A stretch of 13,808 nucleotides of DNA from Monoraphidium neglectum (Eukaryota; Chlorophyta; Chlorophyceae; Sphaeropleales; Selenastraceae). Positions within the stretch are counted from its first letter, which is position 1, and the number at the start of each line of letters is the position of its first letter. Positions 8,893-13,808 of the stretch are shown here, piece after piece. Made by a program: the position numbers and the translations under genes. Location: NCBI RefSeq assembly GCF_000611645.1, contig NW_014012506.1, forward strand, positions 1-13,808, read 5' to 3'. The notes under the pieces are model-generated. The model made no database searches and was not told where the DNA came from. It saw only the letters and a program-made list of their open reading frames with translations.

Positions 8893-9859
8893 TTCCGTGT
8901 GTTTTCAGGGAAGTGGCAGCAGCCCAGGAGGAGGACGGCGCGCGGGAGCAATGGCGGTAGAAGCAAGAAAGCACGGAGACCGACGACGATCACTATACAA
9001 CTGTGCAGATCTATCCAAACAAACAATTACAATTGATCAACACCCTATCGTGGTCATATTTGAAGTCAGTCAGCCAGAGCTGCGGCAACTGCGGACAGAC
9101 CAGGACCATCGGCGAACTTCAGCGGGTCCCTCGCGGTGTGCACATGTTGCATAAGTTGTTCAATCTGCGAACTATGTGTCATATTGTTACACAAATTGTC
9201 GCTTGCACCCCGGGGCGGAGACAAGAAAAGCTGACAGCATCAGACAGCTGGTCTTTGCAGTCTTCGAGCCGCCTGGCGCTTTGCAGTCTTCGAGCCTGGA
9301 TGGACATACCGTGCTGCTACAACACCATACACACAGGAAGATGCGTATTGATGAGCCGTGTGTGTCTGTGCAGCGTGGACCTTCTTTGCATGATACCTGG
9401 CTCCAGCAGAGCCAAAGTTTGGGCTCACAAGCTCCCTGGATGAGTGCTGTAAGCAAGCAAGTTTGTTGACATTCGAAAATACCCCCAATCATGGTGATCC
9501 CAATCATGTTTGCTTTTGTGCGCCTCCCCCTGGTGGCCATGCGTCAATGCTCGCGTCCTGGTTTGACCGGCATCATGACCTCGGCCGACACAGCAAGATT
9601 GCCATGCAGACTTGCAGCCACCCAGCCATGCAGGTGTACAGCGTAACTCTGTTATAAGTTCTCAGCAGCTGCGATGTCTCATTTTTCTCTTTGGGCGCTG
9701 CTGTAAATCTGAGTTCGTTCGCTCGAGGCAATGCTCCGAACCGCTACTCGATGCAACGAGACGCGCAGTCGGTGACACAGTTTTACATCCATTACACATC
9801 AATCGGATCCGTTGAGATCGTCAGGGTCCCTGCCGAGGATCCCAGTCGGCCGTTGCCAC
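8893..9859. other. Divergent intergenic region between gene A and the ankyrin gene
   Basis: These 967 bp separate two divergent start codons, so both promoters and 5' UTRs should lie here. Open frames exist (for example 9003-9443 plus, 9187-9540 minus), but none shows conserved motifs, codon bias like the neighbouring exons, or plausible splice continuation. A short direct repeat is at 9253-9296. Composition is less GC-rich than the coding exons, notably 8990-9200. Confidence 0.5.
9253..9296. repeat. 18-bp perfect direct repeat, 26-bp period
   Basis: CTTTGCAGTCTTCGAGCC occurs at 9253-9270 and 9279-9296, with an 8-bp spacer. It lies between the divergent starts of gene A and the ankyrin gene. 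It could be a tandem duplication or a paired protein-binding site; nothing in the sequence decides this. Confidence 0.9.
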
Positions 9860-11274
9860 ATGGAGAAGAACCCATTCTGGCAGAACGTTCAGGGCCCATT
9901 CCCCACTTGGAAGGCACCTCAAGGCGTTAAGGCCGATGGCGGCGGCAACGTGCGCGGTCAGGGGCTGGTTGGCCGCATGCTGATTCACCGCGCCGTGTTC
10001 AACCGCAACAAGGATGGTGCGCTGCTCACGTCTGCTTGGAACTGCATTGTCTAGATTTCTTGTGAAAAATAAGACTTTCAGTACCCTTCTTTACACACTG
10101 GGCTGCTGTCAGCCCCCAGGCACGCGGGTCAAGTGCCTGGCGCTCTTTTCGACCGCCGCACCAATGCGGCCGACGCCTCCAGTTGCTGGGGCCTTGCCTT
10201 GGTTGCAGCCGCTGGCCTGCGACTGCCAGATCGTATGAATTGCATGTGTGACACATGCACTTTCTGCGCAGAAATTGTCCGCCTGGTCGACGCGGGCGAG
10301 GACATCAACGAGGTGGAGGGCGCCGGCAACACGCCGCTGCACAACGCCGCCTGGGCCGGCTGGTTGGAGGGCGTGGAGCTCCTGCTGGGGCTGGGCGCCA
10401 AGGTGGACGCCAGCAACAATGCGGGCGACAGGCCATGGCACTGGGCGACCAACATGGGCCATGCTGAGGTGGCTGAGCTGCTCATCAAGGTGTGTGGGGC
10501 TTGCGTGAAGGACAGCGGCTCGCTCAAGAGACACAGGAATGCAAGGGTCTGATTCTGCAAATGAGCAGGGTGCTGTCGTGCCATTCATCACTGGCTTGAT
10601 ACGTTCACAACCCACTCAAAATCAATTGCGGAGGCGTTCTTTGGCAGCACTGTTCTGATCCATGCCACCTTTCTTTGCGCAGAACGGCGCCAGCAAGCAG
10701 CAAGGCAAGGTGCTGGTGCAGGAGCACGTCCCCAAAGTCAAAGTGAGTGCTCGGCCCCAACCCCAGTCACTGCTTGTGTTCGGTGGTCCAAGCTTTGCCC
10801 CGGCATGTGGCAATTTAGCAGCTTGCCATTCATTTCAAGGGACCTGGAGGCGTGAGCATTCGCCCTGCCGGCATAGCTTGCTGCGGTGGCTGCACACTCG
10901 GCAATGCTTGCTTGCTTGGCAGCACTGTAACTGCACACAGTGTGTGTGCATTGTGCAGCTGGTCCTGGCACTAGACCGCAATCATCGACAGTGGGTAGCG
11001 CGATTCCCGGTGCTGCTTCTTGCAACCCATTCGCACCAGTTTAGCTGCCTACGTACCCGCAGCAGCCCCCCCCCCCGCGCCCCTGGACAATTTTGCGCAA
11101 CCAGTTGTGCCCCTGCCCGCCCCCCCCTTAAACCCCTGTCTTCCTTTGCCCCAGGACTTCTTCTCAAAGCCCTGCTGGGCGCACCACCCCAAGCCCTACG
11201 CCGATTTTGTTGAGTTCAGGAAGAAGGAGCACGCTGCACTTGAGGAGGAGCGCAAGAGGGCAGTGCGCGTGTGA
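9860..11274 (+). CDS. Small ankyrin-repeat protein
   Basis: Exons 9860-10016, 10272-10489, 10683-10742 and 11155-11274 (TGA) give 184 aa with intron phases 1,0,0. The start is the ATG of MEKNPFWQNVQGPF; an upstream in-frame ATG at 9812 would add 16 residues of unconvincing sequence. Three ankyrin units are visible: a degenerate one at about 41-69 (LIHRAVFNRNKDEIVRL), a canonical one at 71-103 (GNTPLHNAAWAG ... LLLGLGAKVDA), and a third at 104-133 (DRPWHWATNMGHAEVAELLIKNGA). The ends are distinctive: a Trp/Pro-rich N-terminus, and a C-terminus with KPCWAHHPKPYADF followed by a charged Glu/Lys/Arg helix. Ankyrin repeats mediate protein-protein contacts; the partner is unknown. There is no signal peptide or membrane segment, so it is probably soluble and intracellular. 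The gene converges on the zinc-cluster gene. Confidence 0.85.
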
Positions 11275-11354
11275 CATTGCGGCTTCATGCGGATGTTGTG
11301 TTCTTGCAACCCTTGGCTGGTGTTGGCTGTGATGGGCCAGACGGGGGCATCAAA

Positions 11355-11359
11355 TGTAA
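11355..11359 (+). terminator. Poly(A) signal TGTAA (proximal) for the ankyrin gene
   Basis: TGTAA lies 81 bp past the ankyrin-gene stop. A second copy at 11448-11452 could give a longer 3' UTR. Confidence 0.5.
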
Positions 11360-11447
11360 GCTCGCTGCTGGCTGGCTAGCCAAGCGCTGGAGGTGCAAGC
11401 GGTGCCTCATGCTTTCTTTGTTCTGCAAGGTTGCAGTAGCACCCTGA

Positions 11448-11452
11448 TGTAA
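11448..11452 (+). terminator. Poly(A) signal TGTAA (distal) for the ankyrin gene
   Basis: This is the second TGTAA on the plus strand downstream of the ankyrin gene, 174 bp past the stop. It is only 8 bp from the opposing signal of the minus-strand gene. Confidence 0.45.
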
Positions 11453-11460
11453 GGCAGAGC

Positions 11461-11465
11461 TTACA
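11461..11465 (-). terminator. Poly(A) signal TGTAA for the zinc-cluster gene
   Basis: The plus strand reads TTACA (TGTAA on the minus strand), 180 bp beyond the stop of the minus-strand zinc-cluster gene. Confidence 0.55.
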
Positions 11466-11644
11466 AGGGCGGATGATTGACTGACTAATCGAATTAGCTC
11501 TCAGCTCAATTGGAAGCGCTGGACATGTTGGGCAGGCTGCTGGCACAAGCACGCATGTCAACCGCAAACTGTACGCTGGATGAGCGCTCGGCGGCCCTGC
11601 ACCACGCCGCGACAAGCCCCATGCCTGCCTGCCCCTTGGGCCGT

Positions 11645-12657
11645 TCAAGCCCCCTGCGCCTGCTCCGCGACCAGCGTGGTCCATCTCTCCTTCTCGAACT
11701 CCTCGGGTGTCTTGAAGTCAGGGTCGCGGTACGCCCTGAAGCTGTACTGCAGGCAGTCCAGGCAGACGCTCTCACACTCCCAGACACGCTTGCTGCGGCA
11801 CCTGCACCACGCGCGCGGGAGGGGCGGCCAGGGGGGCGTGCCCGCAGGCACGCGGGGATGAAGAGGATGTCGCAGGCAGCGCACGCCGCCCTCGCGGCTC
11901 TGTTACCGCCCTTGCTGTTACCGACCCTGGGCTCGAGCTGCCTCATGATGAGGGCAAAATTTGAGGTAGACTGTTGCGCCCGCCACCTCATGCTGCTGAC
12001 GCCTTCCCGATCCCCTGAGCCAAGCAAGCGCCTCGCCGCGCCGCCTCACCAGGTCTGCGTGAAGTAGTGCTCCTTGGTGTTCTTGCCCCCGCAGGCCAGG
12101 CAGTCCGGGAACTCGCCGCTCGTCTTGAAGCGCCCAAAGTACTCGGTCCAGTCCATGACTTTGTAGCCGGACCCTACAGAGGGGTTGATCTCCACGGGGA
12201 GGCCCTGGCGCACCTGCGGGGGACGCCCAGCGCCAAAGGAAGCCGGGCAGTGGGGCTGGGCACGGGCAGCAAAGGTGGCTGCAAGTGACGACGAGGGCAG
12301 CAGGGCTTGTGGGAGTGTGTGCGTTTCTGGCAATCGCCTCTCAATAATCACGTTTGGCAGCTGCATGGAGGCTACACTGGCTAGTTGCCACGCTTGGCAT
12401 CAAGTGGTGTTCAAAGCCGAGCTATGTCAGCGGAATGTGTGAACACCCCATCAGTGACCAAACCTCAGGGCTAGTGAGGCTGCTTGGGAGCAACCTGTCC
12501 TGAATGCAGACCCCCCTTGGTGCACGCGCGAGGGGCTGCGCACCTTGACGATCTCGGAGCGGTGCACCCTAGCATGTGGCTCCGGTCCCACCTTTGTGTT
12601 GAGAGGCGCTCGCAGGTTCGTGTGATACTGGGGCAGCGGGACAGAGACCGCCGCCAT
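11645..12657 (-). CDS. Conserved-looking Cys-cluster (zinc ribbon-like) protein
   Basis: Exons on the minus strand: 12657-12544, 12213-12050 and 11801-11645 (TGA); 144 aa, phases 0 and 2. The ATG at 12657 has the sequence GCAGC-ATG-GCGGC around it, typical of algal starts. An in-frame ATG at 12777 would add 40 Arg-rich residues that could act as a targeting peptide. Six cysteines form C76-x2-C79, C94, and C102-x3-C106-x2-C109, consistent with a bound zinc. Around them is an aromatic-rich region (DWTEYFGRF, HYFTQTWC, KRVWECESVCLDC) and an acidic tail (RDPDFKTPEEFEKERW). The density of Trp, Tyr and Cys and the clean splicing suggest strong conservation, and I suspect a plant/algal family, possibly plastid, but I cannot name it. 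There are no membrane segments and no enzyme motif. It is divergent from the secreted-protein gene to its right. Confidence 0.8.
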
Positions 12658-13019
12658 GCTGCCACACCGGCCCAAGCGGCGGTTGGTTGCCTGGGTGAAC
12701 GTAACGCAGCGGGCTATGCCAAGGCGGCAGTGATAACGAGAGACACATGAATTTCGTGGCAACAACCTTTCGTCCATCGAGCAACATACAAACCGTAAAG
12801 CGCGCCGTGACAATGCTTCAGTGTTCGAGTGGCCGAGGCAAGGCGTGTAAACGCGCCGAACTCAGGCTGGTAGATTTTATTTCATATGTAACATCACATT
12901 ACCCACCTTAAAACCCGTCACGAGGCCGCTGGGTCGTTCCGCGACCCGCATTGCTGTGTTCTGACCGCCAAAGACCGCGTTCTACAGTGCTACCTAGTCG
13001 TGATCGGGTTTGGGAGTAG
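12658..13019. other. Divergent promoter region (zinc-cluster gene / right-edge gene)
   Basis: Only 362 bp separate the two divergent start codons, so this is probably a shared bidirectional promoter. The minus-strand frame of the zinc-cluster gene stays open through 12658-12777, so part may be coding if the upstream ATG is used. An AT-rich patch at about 12870-12900 (TTTTATTTCATATG) is the best core-promoter candidate. Confidence 0.45.
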
Positions 13020-13808
13020 ATGGCATGTTTTGAGTGCGTGGGTCTAGCGGTGGGCCTGCTCTTGGCGGCCGTGGCGGCGCGCGCCTCGGGGCAGCACGCG
13101 CCTGACCAGTGGCTCGAGTCCGCCTTCCGCACGACATCGGCCGACACTGTATACGACGCCAGCAGCCTGGGAGGCGTCCAGCACTTTTCTCTACCCGTTG
13201 CTCAGGGCACCTGCGGCCATTCCGCCACTTATGGCTTTGCAAAGTGCCTGCTGCTGCCCAGCGGCACCCAGGCGTGGCGTTTCATCGTGTCGTGGGCGCG
13301 TGTCACCCCGACGCGCCTGGCCAATGTGGCGGAAGACCTGAGCGCATTCGGGCCCTACCAGTGCGAGCCCCCCGTATTCTACCTTGAGAGTGTGGCGGGC
13401 GGTAGTGTCCCATTGACGGTCCACGAGCGCGGCGGGCTCGCATTCATGCCTGTGGCGCTCAAGGCCTTTGTGCCCGCAGCGCGCGCCGCGCCGTCGTACG
13501 CGCTGCGCATCGAGGGCAGCGACTACCTGGCCGTCTTGGACGCGGAAGGCGGCTGCGCGACGCCGGCGGACCCGCTGAGCGTCGAAGATGGGGGCGGCGG
13601 CGGCGGCGGCGGCAGCAGCGGCAGTGGCGGCAGCAGCAGCAGCAGCAGCGGCGGCGATGCAACAGCCGCAACACCAATTGCTGCAGCGGCGAGTGAACCA
13701 GGCAGCAGCGGCGCAGCGGGATCGGCACTTGGAGACGCTGCAGCCGGCGGCGGTGCCGGCGGCGGCAGCAGCGCCAGCGGCTGCCAAGGTAGCAACGGCG
13801 GCGACCAC
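13020..13808 (+). CDS. Secreted protein with Gly/Ser/Ala-rich linker, 5' part
   Basis: The reading frame runs from the ATG at 13020 to the window edge, 263 codons without a stop, and continues outside. The start MACFECVGLAVGLLLAAVAA is a signal peptide, with likely cleavage near ARASG-Q. Residues about 25-189 look like one compact domain with four Cys (65, 76, 115, 179), which could form two disulfides; it includes WRFIVSWARVTP, FYLESVAGGSVPL and ALRIEGSDYLAVLD, suggesting beta structure. From residue 191 the protein becomes low complexity: a Gly run, Ser/Gly blocks and then an Ala/Ser/Gly-rich segment, a linker or wall-spanning stalk. I do not recognise the domain. A CAAG-GTAGCA at about 13786-13794 could be a donor, so the last residues shown are uncertain. 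Cell wall or extracellular matrix location is inferred from signal and linker only. Confidence 0.65.
   Translation, partial: MACFECVGLAVGLLLAAVAARASGQHAPDQWLESAFRTTSADTVYDASSLGGVQHFSLPVAQGTCGHSATYGFAKCLLLPSGTQAWRFIVSWARVTPTRLANVAEDLSAFGPYQCEPPVFYLESVAGGSVPLTVHERGGLAFMPVALKAFVPAARAAPSYALRIEGSDYLAVLDAEGGCATPADPLSVEDGGGGGGGGSSGSGGSSSSSSGGDATAATPIAAAASEPGSSGAAGSALGDAAAGGGAGGGSSASGCQGSNGGDH
13590..13656 (+). repeat. GGC/AGC trinucleotide repeat coding Gly and Ser runs
   Basis: A run of GGC codons is followed by AGC/GGC blocks, coding about eight Gly and then Ser/Gly clusters at residues 191-212 of the right-edge protein. Such tracts are prone to length variation. Confidence 0.9.

Larger units (their letters stand above)
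11275..11644. other. Convergent 3' intergenic region (ankyrin / zinc-cluster genes)
   Basis: The 370 bp between facing stop codons contain no credible gene. They carry TGTAA signals on both strands, so they are the two 3' UTRs. Confidence 0.65.

Noticed and set aside
9003..9540. Open frames of 117-146 codons on both strands as possible small genes
   Set aside because: No shared motifs, unusual residue composition, overlapping frames on opposite strands, and lower GC than real exons here.
13191..13808. Long minus-strand open frame (about 205 codons, Ala/Arg-rich) opposite the right-edge gene
   Set aside because: It is the mirror of GGC/AGC codon bias, low complexity, with no start context or motifs; the plus-strand frame has a signal peptide and a normal domain.

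Overview
The window looks like nuclear DNA from a green alga (Chlorophyta, most likely a GC-rich chlorophycean). The sequence basis is: GC-rich coding exons split by GC-rich introns of about 140-450 bp; almost uniform GTGAG/GTGGG/GTGCG donors and CAG acceptors; stretches of GGC/GCC/AGC codons encoding Gly/Ala/Ser; and the algal poly(A) pentamer TGTAA 80-300 bp past most stop codons. No prokaryotic gene organisation, tRNA, rRNA, CRISPR array or transposon was recognised. All gene models are hand-spliced; every intron has GT..AG ends, and reading phase is kept across every junction.

Left to right there are six genes. (1) 38-2192 (+): the 3' part of the mitochondrial processing peptidase alpha subunit, four exons, 5' end outside the window. 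(2) 2715-5138 (-): 'gene B', seven exons, 322 aa, a secreted Cys-rich protein with a basic Ser/Thr/Lys central region. (3) 6246-8892 (-): 'gene A', six exons, 412 aa, a second secreted Cys-rich protein. A and B lie head-to-tail and share an architecture: signal peptide, an eight-cysteine module, then a C-terminal series of CxxC repeats of the GCC2/GCC3 or ephrin-receptor-like kind. They look like diverged tandem paralogues. (4) 9860-11274 (+): a 184-aa ankyrin-repeat protein, four exons. (5) 11645-12657 (-): a 144-aa protein with a CxxC...C...Cx3CxxC cluster, probably zinc binding, three exons. (6) 13020-13808 (+): the 5' part of a gene for a secreted protein with a Gly/Ser/Ala-rich linker, running off the right edge.

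Arrangement: gene 1 and gene B are convergent (522 bp between stops); gene A and the ankyrin gene are divergent (967 bp between starts); the ankyrin gene and the zinc-cluster gene are convergent, with TGTAA signals on opposite strands 8 bp apart; the zinc-cluster gene and the right-edge gene are divergent (362 bp). There is no sign that the six genes form one pathway. The most unusual content is the tandem A/B pair: two probably cell-surface or matrix proteins built from a shared cysteine module that I cannot assign to a named family.
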